Shown here in pieces: positions 36,400 to 48,325 of a stretch of 64,000 nucleotides of DNA (position 1 is the stretch's first letter; each line of letters begins with the position of its first letter). The stretch is from positions 35,865,146 through 35,929,145 of the forward strand of contig NC_066343.1 in assembly GCF_022539315.1 (NCBI RefSeq), read 5' to 3'. This DNA is from Serinus canaria (Eukaryota; Chordata; Aves; Passeriformes; Fringillidae). The notes beneath the pieces are model-generated. The model was not told the DNA's origin, did no database searches, and saw only the letters and a program-made list of their open reading frames with translations. The position numbers were made by a program, and so were the translations under genes.

Positions 36400-36765
36400 C
36401 TGGTCTTGTTCAGCTTGGAGAAGAGGAGACTTGCATGAGATGTCATTGTAGTCTACAGCTTCCTCGCAAAAGGAAGTGAAAGAGAGACACTGATCTCTTC
36501 TCTCTGGTGCCCAGTGATAGGACTTGAGGGAATGACCTGGAGCTCTTCCAAAGGAGATTTGGTTTAGGTAATAAAAGATTCTTCACATGGAGTGTGGCTG
36601 GGCACTGGAGCAGGTTCCCCAGGGAAGTGATCGCAGCAACAAACCTCATAGGGCTCAAGAAACATTTGGATAGCACTCTCAGGCTCATAGGTTGTCCTGT
36701 GCAGGGACAGGAGTCAGACTTTGATGGTCCTTAAAGGTCTCTTCAAATTCATTTTATGATTCTTT
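36400..36765 (+). mobile_element. CR1 LINE, 3' segment of the split copy
   Basis: It resumes CR1: 'tggtcttgttcagcttggag', 'aagaggagacttgcatgaga', 'gcactggagcaggttcccca', 'gggaagtgatcgcagcaac', 'gatggtccttaaaggtctct' and the degenerate end 'cattttatgattctttt'. The ORF2 stop region and 3' UTR are present. The copy is dead. Confidence 0.92.
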
Positions 36766-37812
36766 TCTATGACACCAGAACATGAGGCTGGGGGGAAGAC
36801 TGGGAAACTTTTAGCAGAGGTTGCAAAAATTCTGATCTTTTTTTAGTCTTTTATAATGATTTCCTGTGTTTTGTATACAGAGTAAAGAACATATTGTGAA
36901 AATATGTAGTACTTCTCTGGGTTCTCCTTCCAAATAAATCTCCATATGGTTTTCAAGATATGGTATCTGAGTGAAATACTTTTGTATTTGTAAATTATCT
37001 GTTTCCTTCTTAATAGTCTTTTCTGCTCAGAAAAGAAATTGCACCACAATTTGTCGTATTTGTTTATTTTAAAGAGCATGTTAGAATTTATATAAGGAAT
37101 TCTTTAGAAGTTACTAGGTGAAAAAATATCTTTAATTTGCATTAAACACAGTGTGGATGGTTATTTTTGCAGTTAAAGGAATTTCTTTAGGTAGTGTGAT
37201 AGAATGTGTATGACTTGAAAGGTATCACTTTCCTCCCAAAACTCCTGGATAAAAACTTTTTTAACAATTTCATTTTGGCAAGTGGCAATATTTCAGAAGG
37301 GAGATAGGGAGGGAGATTGTCAATTGAAGGTTGTTTCACTGATGCCATAGACCTTCTTCAGCAAACTCTCCTCTTGCTGAACTGCTGAACTAGTGAACTC
37401 TGTCGGCAGCAATTACTTAATGCTCTTTGGTTTAGGGCTGTTAACACAGACCGTAGAATGACATTTAGGATCCTGAGTGCACCTTCTTCTGGAAAGATAA
37501 AGTCACACCTGATATACTTTTTCTTTTATTCAAACACAAGATAAGAAAGATTTTAAGAAAAAAAACCCAAAAAACCTCAGGGTTCTTCTGACAGTTTTTC
37601 AATGTAGAGATGAGTTCAGGGACCTAGAGAAGACCCAGTCTGACATATGGGACATATCTTTGTCCTTCAAGTGGAATTAGAAGAGTCTGAAAAAGCACTG
37701 CAGAATGTGAAATGGGATTTAGTGGATGAAGTTTTTTACTACTTCTTCCCCCACTTTCCCCTTTCCAGGGAATTATATGCCCTAAATAAAGTAAGACACA
37801 AAAATATTTCTC
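36766..37812. other. Unique AT-rich sequence
   Basis: No gene or element recognised; frames are at most 78 codons. Confidence 0.45.
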
Positions 37813-37967
37813 CTATATATATGTATGTATATAGATATATATATATATAGATATATATATATATATATATATAGATATATATATATATATATATATATAA
37901 AACTTGTTTTAATACTTACACACACACCACACACAGACACACACACACCACACACACACATATATAC
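37813..37967 (+). repeat. Compound (TA)n / (CA)n microsatellite
   Basis: (TA)n with TATAGA interruptions at 37813-37900, a 16-bp spacer, then (CA)n with ACCAC and GACAC interruptions at 37917-37967, followed by an 11-13 T run. Confidence 0.97.
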
Positions 37968-37982
37968 TCTTTTTTTTTTTTA

Positions 37983-40900
37983 ATATAATAAAATTCTTTG
38001 GTGCTTTAGATTGCCCTTTGGAACAAGTCAGCTCTGTTTCCATGTGTGCAAGCAATCTTTGATTTCAAATTGCATACTTGCTATCCTATTTCCCATTATC
38101 TTACGAAAGTTACCTGGATAAGAATAATTTGTAGAAAAACTTCACCCAATGGGATTGTAAGCATGCATTCTTTCTTGATGAAATTTACACTGCTCTACTT
38201 TGACTATTAGAATATATAGAATGGTTATGATATTTTTTTAAATTATTAAAATAAGTGTTTTGAATAAAATTTTAACTTGTTTCAGATGCATGAAATGTTT
38301 ACTGTGAGAAATTACAGCTATACATAATCCTTTGAATTACTGTAAAGCATGACTTAGGGAATTTCTTGCTTGATCTTCTAAATCCTTTTTTAATTCCATG
38401 TCCTTGTGAATGCCAGTAGGCCTTCATTCTAGACATTCAGTGTCCTACATAGTTTCTATAGAAAATACTTCTAGAAATAATTTTTATGGCTTTCAAATTA
38501 ATGTGAATGTGTCTTAATGGTTCTTTTCTTTAGTATTTATTTATTAAGTATTATTTATTTGTTTGACTATCGCTTTTAAGTGGTGCCAAAAACTTGGCTG
38601 TCTTAATAACTAAGTATTAAGATAGCCATGTAGGTTTGTTGACTTAGAATGCCTATCAAACAATTACTAAGCTTTGGTAACATGTTAGTTTCAGAGCTCT
38701 TAGCTCTTAGCTCTTGAACTACATTCAAAAATAATTCTTTGGATATCTTTGATTTTCAGACGTATTCCTAAACTAGAACTAGTATGATAAGAGCTTGACT
38801 TTATCCAGCAGTATCTTTAGGACTTTATATTGGGACAATTTCAATTAAAGTGCTTTTTGCCAAAGCATTCTTTTTTTTTTTTTTTTTAATGAAGATTGCA
38901 GTAAATATATTTAAGCAACTAATAGCCTGTAGTTTTTGATCTTTTTTTTAAGGATTTTTTTTTCCTAACTTTCATTTCTTGTGCATTGATCTTACGCACA
39001 TCAAGAAAATTTAACAAGTTACATGGTTACTTCAAATACTTGAATTAACTATAGCACGACAAGTAGATGTTTTATTGTGGGATTAATGGACAGCTACATT
39101 TCAAAAACAGAACTACGGAAGTGCTCAATTCTGCTTTCATTTAAAAGCCAAAGTAGCCAGGATCTGGCCTGGGGATGTGTGCTTATTAAACCATCGGGGA
39201 TGTATGCTTATTAAATTAAAAGATAACACTATGGAAGGACAGTCCCTGCACATTTGGAGTCAAAGTGATGCTGACAAGCAGAAAAGTGTGAGAATAAGTG
39301 GTGCACTCTCCAAGGAAAGGGAGCAGCAGGGCAGAGATCATCAGGCATCACAATACAGTATTCAGAAAAACTGCTCTGGTATGTAGAGGATGTCTCCAGG
39401 TTTACTTGACTTAATATCTGAGTATAAGGTACTAAATGCTGCTGTAAAATGCAAAAATACAACACTCTCCTAGGGTCGTTATGAAAGGGAATTTGGACTC
39501 CAGGACTCATGAAGTAATCTTTGTTTCTCCTCCAGCAAATGTTGTTTTGGGGTATTACAACACATAGTAAAGCTTATACATGCACTGAAAGGAGGTCAGT
39601 GAAATAGCAGGGACCGTTATTTTGCTAAAGTTCATTATTTATGAGGAAATTTGACTTTGAAGAACAGAGATTGAGATTGTGTTTTTAAAGAAGATGGGCT
39701 GATTCCATGAAAAAAGGAACACTGTGTTCATTAGCCAGGATAAGAAGTGGTGTTTTGACCTAAACACCCTTATGACAATTTGAACTACTAGGAAAATATT
39801 TTAGTAAAAACTTAAGAAAAAATAATGCTTGCAATACATATTATACCTGGGGAATCTGTGTTCTCCGTCTTGGAGGAAGAAACTTTCCAAGAGCACTATA
39901 AGCATGAATCTGTAGGGAAAAAAGTCAAGATTATTCCAGGCTCATTTCCAGTTTATAAAGTTCTTTTATTAACTTCTCTTTTCATTAGTTGCTTAATCAC
40001 AGTACTACAGAGAAGACTTTCATACCTGTTTTCTTTTTTGCTTGTTCTGAATTTTCTCCACCTAAAAAAAATCCCAGCCAAACCTCTAGCATTGTGAATC
40101 CTAGAACTGGCAGTGTAATTGCAGCACAGCAGAATAAAATGTATGGGCACTATATCATGCAAAATTCCTTTCCCAAGATATGTATATATATATATATATC
40201 AGGAAATATAAACTATCTGTAATAATGTTTAGGTGACTACATTTGAGTCTTTTTTTCTGTAGGTTGTTCTTTCCGGTAATTCAACCATTTTGTGCATGGA
40301 TTTTTTCTTTATCTCTGGTTCTGTTGAAAGAGAGCTTGGTACCATGTAGGTAGAGAGAGATTCAGGTCTGTCACCAGTCCTGACTCATTATCACAGTCAC
40401 CACGCTTGGGACGCTTTCAGTAAGGAAAATTTTTTGCATAGTACAGTGCCAACTAACAATCTAAGGAGAAACTTAAAAAAAATTACTTTTTTTCTTTTAA
40501 TGTGCAGTTGCATATTTAAGATTCATGAACTAGCTGATTTAGTCTTTATAATATAACCTGATAACTGTAGATCACTCAGAGCACTAAATTGATATGTCAT
40601 ACAGTAGCAAGTCAAAATGCTTTGTAGAAACTGTTATCAACTAGGCTTGTATTCCCATCTGGGAAAAAAATCAACCTAATTTGACAAGGTCTGCTTTACC
40701 TCAAACCTGTGCTGATTGGCATTATTTATATTAGAGTAATCTAAGTCTGCATCAAATTCTCACTAGCCATCTTGTTATTTTGAGATTTATGTCTTCCTGT
40801 AATTACCTTGCTCATCCTATTTGTCCTTTTAAATATTAAAGCTTCACTGAGGTTTCTCCCTGCTCTATTAATTTTTGTCCTTTGTGAACATCTAAGGGCT

Positions 40901-41399
40901 TGTTGAGACTAATATATAGAAGACAGATAGCCGAGGTAAAAAAGGGATGGATTTCTTACTTAAAAGTTTTTGCACAGTGGTTTTCCAGTACATTTACTTT
41001 ACAGTTTAACTTATTTCTGATGTGTTCCTCAAATTCTACAGGGTGGAAAACAATTCATTGTACTATGTATACATAATAGAAAATGCAAAATACCTTCTTT
41101 TAGATTTCATTTTTTGTACATAAAGTGTCCAATGCTAGACATGGGATATAGAAAGAATAATAAAATGAGTTCCAAAACTATGCCTATTAATTCTGCTTCA
41201 CATGTAAGCAGGGGTATAACTTTCAGACACTATAGATTTTTTTTTTATTTATTCTGCCTGTGGTCTTGTGGATATAATATAAAATATTAAAATATTTGGA
41301 GGGTTAATTGCTCACTCTGTGCTTCATCCCAATCATGGTTTAATAACAGCACTGCCAAATTTAGTGCCCTATGTACCCCTTTCCAAGGCTCTCAAAAAC
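37983..41399. other. Unique AT-rich intergenic sequence
   Basis: No gene or transposon recognised. It contains a 17-T run at 38871-38887 and two tandem units of a 25-bp repeat (GGGGATGT, TGCTTATTAAA) at about 39171-39215. The longest frames are 93 codons (minus, 39229-39510) and 90 codons (plus, 39825-40097), neither recognisable. Confidence 0.5.
39171..39215 (+). repeat. 25-bp tandem duplication (two units)
   Basis: GGGGATGTGTGCTTATTAAA at 39171 and GGGGATGTATGCTTATTAAA at 39196 are identical over 20 positions except one, spaced 25 bp apart. Confidence 0.9.
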
Positions 41400-41862
41400 C
41401 TGCAGTCATATCTTCTTCATAGATATCTCCTAGTCCATGCTTGGAGAACTCGTTGTTTCTTCCCTGCCTGGGGCTCATGACCTGCTCAGTGTAAATAGTT
41501 TTGCTCCAGTATTTCCTCAACTCTTTTGCCCATCCTTTCCTTGATTATTTTTCTTTTCTCCCTTCCTTCTGCTTTTGTGCCCCTCCCATCCTGCCACTAT
41601 GGCTCATGCCTTCTTTGTTCCTCAGTGTCCCAGCTGATCTAGTGTGACTTCCTGGTGTCTCCTCCTGAATGTCCTCCTGCCCTCAGATTGTTTCTTCTTT
41701 TTTCTTCAAACTCTCTTGGCTTTCTCTTCATTGTTCCTCTTTTTAAAAATATTTCTACAAAGGCTCCACAAACTCCTCTGCCTGGGTCAGGTTTGGTGCA
41801 TTTTTTCACAGAGGAGTCAGCTGGAACTGCGTCAGATATGTTATGGTTCATGGCTTAAACAT
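41400..41862 (+). repeat. Unclassified avian-type dispersed repeat, pyrimidine-rich
   Basis: A C/T-rich block with 'ctagtgtgacttcctggtgt', 'ctcctcctgaatgtcctcct', 'tcctctttttaaaaatattt', 'ctctgcctgggtcaggtttg' and 'agaggagtcagctggaactg'. The series looks familiar to me from dispersed bird repeats, but I cannot name the family with certainty. Frames on both strands (plus 41644-41940, minus 41639-41851) are probably composition effects. The left limit is arbitrary. Confidence 0.4.
41859..41862. repeat. Left 4-bp target-site duplication (ACAT)
   Basis: ACAT directly before the TGTTATGG start at 41863; the partner is ACAT at 42830-42833. Confidence 0.55.
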
Positions 41863-42829
41863 TGTTATGGAGGACTTTTGGCCATTAGGGCAAAACTATG
41901 TATAAAGAAGCTGTGCCCACTGAAGTTCACTCCTCCCTGAAGGTGCCTCCTAATAGGAACTTTGGACTGTGAGTCAAATTGCCTAAGGAAACTTGAGATA
42001 AGATAAAGGTTATATTACTGTTCAGTTATCTCAGGTCTAGGAAAAAGCAACCACAGCTGAGGGACAAGAATGCATCCACAAGAAAGCAAAACCCAGCAAT
42101 GGTGCTCAAACTCACCCCTGGCTGGTTAAGGGTGGGGGAGGTCATAGCTCACACCATCACCTGCTGAGGCTAGTTTTGCACACACTCCTCCAAAACCAAG
42201 GGGAGAGGAGGCATAACCTCTGGTCAGAGAGAGTGAACACCCATCCTTCCTTACACAAACTGGCTCAGCTGTAAAACCCCCAGCCCAGGAGGACACATCC
42301 ATGGGACATTCACGTGAAAGAGTTGCTCAGAGTTGTCATAATCCATCAAATAACCCTAGAGTGTCCCCCAGACTCATTCCTGAGGCCTTGCACCAGAGAG
42401 CTGCACGTGATGCAAAGTAAAGCAACTGATCCAGAGTCTGGTGCAAGAGACTGTGCCAAACTTGCCCCCTGCCAGGGGGCACCTGGATGCTCCCACCTTG
42501 CCCAAACATATATTAATTCATTGGACTCTATAGTTTTTGAGGGAGTCATAACCAAGAAGACCAGATAGAAAGGATGAACAGGATGTAAATTAGATCCATG
42601 GACTGGTGAGATTTTCTACTTAATCTGCCTCCCTCACTCATTCTTGTCCCCCACCTCTTTTCCTATTTCGTTCTCTCTCTCTCTCTCGGTCTCTTTTTCT
42701 CATTTACTGTTAAATCAAATCCATACTATACTGATTTGAGCATATGATTTTTTTTCACCTTTATTCAGGCAGAGGCAGCTGTCTAAAAACTTCTTCTGCA
42801 GATGCCACCCCTACTGTGCCCCACTACCA
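41863..42829 (+). mobile_element. Candidate 967-bp solo LTR, ERV1-like duplication
   Basis: The element starts TGTTATGG and ends CACTACCA, that is TG...CA, and both sides carry ACAT. A 4-bp duplication fits ERV1-class (gammaretrovirus-like) integration. The inside has LTR-like zoning: a long GC-richer U3-like part, a TATA-like 'catatattaattc' near 42507, a CT run at 42671-42688 and 'tttactgttaaatcaaatcc' near 42702, where a polyadenylation signal would be expected (no exact AATAAA). The frames at 42314-42568 (plus) and 42346-42555 (minus) are not recognisable. No viral genes accompany it. The family is not identified. Confidence 0.5.
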
Positions 42830-42833
42830 ACAT
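42830..42833. repeat. Right 4-bp target-site duplication (ACAT)
   Basis: Partner of 41859-41862. Confidence 0.55.
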
Positions 42834-45800
42834 CTTGACAGTTACACTGTTTGTAATATTGTCTTAGTATTGGACACTGTTAATATGATGTTAATATATT
42901 CATAAAATGATTTGTGTTGGTTTGCAAGCACTAGGTGAAAGTAAGAATTTCTCCCTCTAAACACTACTTTCCCTGCCCATCCATCCTCTCATGTCTGTTG
43001 TGTGAGGACCTTTTTTATTACTGGGTTTCTTGAATTATTTGTGTTAATTTTTTGGTTTTAGTTTGTCATTTCTTTTTTTTTTTTTTTTCTAGCATCAGGT
43101 TTTCCAACCCTGTGGGAGCAATAGGGCAACAGGGAACCATGACCCTCCTCCCTACTGCTTTCAGAAGCTCTAGCTGGCACCAGGTGCTGACCCTGCCATG
43201 CTCCTTGGCCACTCACGACTCTATGAACTGCACCAGCACAGCTGCTCCAAAAGGGAAACAGGGACTGTAGGAACTGGAAGAGGCGACAGGAAGGCAAAGC
43301 ATAATTTGATGGTGGTGGTGTAGAGTAAGGAAGACTTAAACAATGTGTATTAAATGCCATAGTTAGAGGTATGCATACTAAAAAATAAATTTTACATGCC
43401 TGGTGTGTTTTCTGTGATAGTATTATCTGGGTTAGTCGTTATTTATTTTGATATTTTGAGCCTTTATTTTTTAATTCCATTGTGCTAGATGATAACTGTC
43501 TATATATGTATATGTATGTACCATAAATAGATCTTTGCCTGAAAAAAAAGAACATAAAATATTTAATATTTATGGTTTGATAAAATGGTACTGACTCAAG
43601 TTTCGGCGTTTTTTAAACCAATATGACTAATGACTTAAAACAGCCTCTTCCTACCCCATCCCATTAGTGATGGCCTATTTAAATGTTTTGAAGAATAAAA
43701 AGTTTAAATTTACAAAGAAGAAATTAATGTTTCAAAAATGAACATACAAGTTCACTTAGCTTGGTTTTTTTCATTACACATTACAGAGGAATATCTGTAA
43801 AAGAGGTATTAAGTCTGAAGGGAGTTCTACTGAAACTCTATGCACCACACTCTATATTTCTGTCACCTACTGGATTTTTATTAATGAAGTCCTGAAGTGA
43901 AGATGCTAGATCAAAAGATAATCACCTTACTTTTTCACTCTCGAATTTTTTTGCTTTGGTAGAATTAACAATATGAACAGAGCAACAAATAACTATTCTA
44001 AATAAACAAATTCACTTGAATGTCTTTTTGTTCTTTTTGTGTTTGTAGAACTGAAGGAAAGTCAATTTTTTTCTTTCATTTCATATCTTAATGTAGTTTA
44101 AAATGTATTTCTGAACTAAATAAAAAGGAAAATAAATGACATATTTCATGCTGGACAGGCAAAATATCTAAGTAAGTTTAGTCAAATTCATCCATGTTTG
44201 TATTACAAGCATGCACTTATGAACAAATAAGACATACAGGAATGGCAAATCTGTTTATTTTACAGTGGGGGAAATAGCAAAAAAAAAAAAAAAGAATTGT
44301 TACTCAGAGTATCTGGTAGTTCAGATGTACCTAATCCCTAAAAATTAATAATGAAGAAAAATAAAGTAGTCTCCTACTTGAGCACTAATTCCAAGATTCC
44401 ATTAACTCAAACTAATACGTCATGAATGTCAGTAAATTATCTTTCACAGAACAAGTTCTGAGTAACGTAGAAATTGTTGAGAATTATGTGTGCAGATATT
44501 CAATGAAAAAGAGAAAGGAGAAGAATGAAAAAGGCGACTGGAGATTTACAGCATGCTTTTAGGCAATGAAAAAAATAGATTTTCCTAGAAGAAAAAGGCT
44601 CTGGTTATTATCAATACTATATCTGCACACAATTATCTTTCTGATAAGGAAAGTAAGTATAGTCATGGACAGATCATAAGACTTAAACACATGTTTTAAT
44701 CAAGCATATTCATATTGAACTGAAGAGGGCTACAGGCTGGTGCTTATGTGATAAAAATAATGGAATAAACAGATTTGTTTTGGGACAGAATATTTAGAGT
44801 GAAAAAAAGAGAATATGATTCTAAAACACTATTCAGACTCACTTTTCACATAATCCTGTGAAAGCAGAATGGTTATCAGGTAATTCCATTTTTCTCATGA
44901 ACAAAGATGTCACATTTTGCTTGCATTTAGCAATTATTTATTAAAGACTTCTACTTTGATTTATGAAATTACAAGTAATTAATACCTTTATTATTGCTGT
45001 AATTATGAATGATAGGTTTAGAACAAAATATGATGTTTCTGAATTCTAGTTTGGTTGAAATTTATGAGGAGTTCTGCTCCTTTTCTACAATAGTTATGAA
45101 AATAAGTTTAAATTTTATTCTGTTTGACTAAGGAACTTAGAGTTGTTCGCATTCAATATCTTTCATCCACTAATTTTCAATCTTTTTTGCTGATTTTGAA
45201 AAACTTTTGGTAATTTTTGCAAATATAAACACAGAATTTGTGAAGGTACATCATAAAAGTAATGGAATCTTGAGCTAGTGAATTTGCATTTGTGTGTTGA
45301 GTTGTAATGAAATTTAGACGAGAACCTCACTTTTCCAAAGATTATTATTGCTGTTGTGCAGCTGATGAGTCTGTCACCAGGACTGCTCATCATTTCTGAA
45401 GCAACAGAAAAAGTGAGTTACAGTTGTCATTGAATTAACTATACCAGGAGGATCTTCCAGAAAATGTGTGCCCTCATTCAAAATGTACATGTGTTACCAC
45501 TTTAAAAACAAACAAACAAAGAAACAAACAAGGCATCTGCAATGGCAGCATCACAAAAAAGAAGAGGAGGGGTCTTTTTCTTGAACCAACAATTGGCTAT
45601 GTTACATGCACACAATCTTCTTTTCCCTAAAAATTGCAGTTCTTACTATACTATAGTAACATTACATGCGCCATGACAGCGGAAAATTAGTCAGTGTGCC
45701 AGTCACATGTTTGTAAGAGCACCTTCCAATAAAAAAAAAAGTTTGCAAACTTTGTAGCTTTATGTTCATTTGTGCTCAGTGCAAGTACAGAGGAGGAGTG

Positions 45801-47704
45801 CGCCTCTTGGCCTGCAGCAGTGAGGAAGTTCACAGCCTGATAATGCATGGCAATGACTTTAGAAACACATTTGAAGTGGTAGTGGATTACTTGAACTGGG
45901 ATCTTTCACTATTCATGCTGTGTCACATCTGTTGGAGGTAAGGCTGCCCAGGATGAAATTGTTGAAAAGCGTATTTTACGTTGAGGAAGAGAATCACGAT
46001 CTAAAGAATAAGGATACAGGAAAAAATCTAAATCAAAAAAATAGAATACAAAGCACATTATGGTCCATGTTGATGTGCCTAGAGTGGCATCTTTTCTGTA
46101 CACTAGCAGGTGACCGACCAGATAACTTAGGAAAGATGCGCAATGAGCAAAGGTGTGCAACGAGGAGAAACTGCAATGATTTCTTATCCATATCCTGCCA
46201 ACAGAAGTTTCATTTTATTCTTAGGCTACATGAATGACGGCTCTATTTCATAGGAGCAGAGGGCAGACATATCAGATAGAAGTGACAATTCTGTGCCAGG
46301 GCTAATTTGGAAAGAAAGCATGATGTAATAATCTGACAGTGCCTTAGCATGAGCTCTGAAAATGCCAGCTGGTGACTGTCTATGGACTGGAGAACACACT
46401 GCCCTCTCCCTGTCTTTTGTCAGCTGTTACCTGAGGTGCAAGCCCCAATAGTAGTGTTGCTTAATGTGCCATGAATGTCTCCCTTGTCTGCATTTACATG
46501 AGTAGCTGTTTTCTGATTATTGTAACAGTTTCCAGTTGATTATGGTTTCTTCTCTTTTTCTTATGGTCTGTAATAAAAAAAAAAAAAATAGTTTAACATA
46601 CATTTAGTTGTTCAGAGTTTAAGAAGGGACCAGTTGAAAAATTGTGCTTGGTGGCAGTAGACTGGTTATCAGAAAAGTTTTCTAAGCTTTCTAATATTTT
46701 TGCCTAGGGACATGTAGGCATTTCTCAATCAGCAGAGGTAAAATAAAATTTATTTTTGTCCTCTCCCCTTTTATTTTGATTTTTTTAGTTAACCAAAATA
46801 TATTGTGGAATCCAGGTATGTACAAAATGCTGCTGTCCTAAGATACAACACTTTATAATTTTGCACGTTTGATAGTACATGCTAGTAGAACAAATTTTGT
46901 GGGCTATAAATTGAAACACAAATATCAGTTTCAAAAATTTATAAATTAGCCAGTTTACATGACATGGAATATTTGCTTCCTGGTAGGATGAATTATTATT
47001 ATTTTATCACAAATTTCAACCTGCACAGCAGTTCAGTACAGAATCACTGTTTTAGCATGTTTTAAAATCTGTTATGGTTAAGCTTAGGTGAATGAAGTGC
47101 ACGTAGGGGGAGTTTTCCTCCCCAGTCACCTGGGTAAAAAGCTAGTGCAGTCTAGAACAATGAGACTGCAGTCCCTAAGAGGTGTTACAGCCCTCACAGA
47201 GTTTCACAGATGAGGAGATGCTGTGCATTCCCAGCCCTGTGTCCACACAATAGTGAGTCTGAGTTCATGCTCCCAGTAGGCACATGCACAATATGCAGAC
47301 TCAGTTCACCACTAACACATCAAGACAGAATTATGATTTTACAGGCATCTCATGCACATGAATTATGTTCACATGGATGTCAAAAAAACCTAAGCAGAGC
47401 ATCCTGTTTTCTCACAACTAATTTTGCTAGAAGTTCTGAAAAATACCCATGAACTATTTTATGATTTTCCTCAGCCAATTAGACCTTAGGCCTCTACCTC
47501 ATTCATTATACAGTCCTCAGAACTCTTGTTCTACTTGATGGCAAGTCCAGATTTAGGTGCTCTTCTGTCATGCATCCAAACCTAAACCCTCCTGGGCCTG
47601 GACCCTATTGTCCAGTTTGCAGGCTTGGTAATAGGTATATTTGAAGTGCAGCAGTATTTTGTACATTTACACAAAGAAGTGAGACCACAGTCAGGAAAAC
47701 CATT
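42834..47704. other. Mostly unique AT-rich intergenic sequence
   Basis: No gene or classified transposon. Notable local items are a 16-T tract followed by CTAG at 43073-43092 leading into a GC-richer 180-bp block, an A run at 44279-44294, an (AAAC)n patch near 45507-45530 and an A run at 46575-46588. The longest frames are 100-105 codons (minus 43058-43360, plus 45920-46237) and are not recognisable. Confidence 0.45.
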
Positions 47705-48325
47705 AAGAATTTTATGAAGTTCAAAAAGGCAGAGTTCCAGGTCTTGCACTTGGGTCACAACAACCCCATGCACTTCCACAGGCTGGGGGTGGAGTGGCTG
47801 GAAAACTGCTCAGCAAAAAAAGGACCTGGGGATGCTGAGCATGACCCAGTGTGTGTCCAGGTGGCCCAGAAAGCCAGTGGCATCCTGGCCTGTTTTAGCA
47901 ATAGTGGAGCCAGTAGGATCAGGACAATGATGATCCCACTGTACTTGGCATTGGTGGAGTTGCACCTTGAGTCCTGTGTCCAGCTTTTTGTTCCACTCAC
48001 TGCAAAAGAACACTGAGGTTCTGGAGTGTGTCCAGAGAAGAGCAATAGAGCTGGGTAAGGGCCTGGAGCACAAGTCTTATGAGAAGCTTCTGAGACCTGG
48101 GAGTGTTTAGCCTGGAGAAAAGGAATCTAAGGGGAGTGAGTCATTGCACTTTACAACTGCCTGAAAGGAGGCAGTCTCTTCTCCCTAGTAACCAGAGGCA
48201 GGATAAGGGGAAAAAGCCTCAAAATGCTCCAGAGGAAGCTTAGATTGAATATTAAGAAAAGTTCTTCAATAAGAGGGCTGTCAAGCACTGCGCCAATCTT
48301 CCCAGGAAAGTAGCTGAGTGGCTAA
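47705..48325 (+). pseudogene. CR1 LINE ORF2 C-terminal fragment, 3' UTR missing
   Basis: The plus-strand frame 47714-48016 preserves part of the CR1 ORF2 C-terminus. VAQKASGILACFSNSG corresponds to the VAKKANGILACIRNSV stretch, followed by PLYLALVELHLESCVQLF (PLYSALVRPHLEYCVQFW type). After a stop, 'gtgtccagagaagagcaata', 'cctggagcacaagtcttatg' and 'aactgcctgaaaggaggcag' carry on the family order. The copy ends near 48325 before the last ~170 bp of CR1, so its 3' end is lost. The RT catalytic domain is absent through 5' truncation. Confidence 0.92.
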
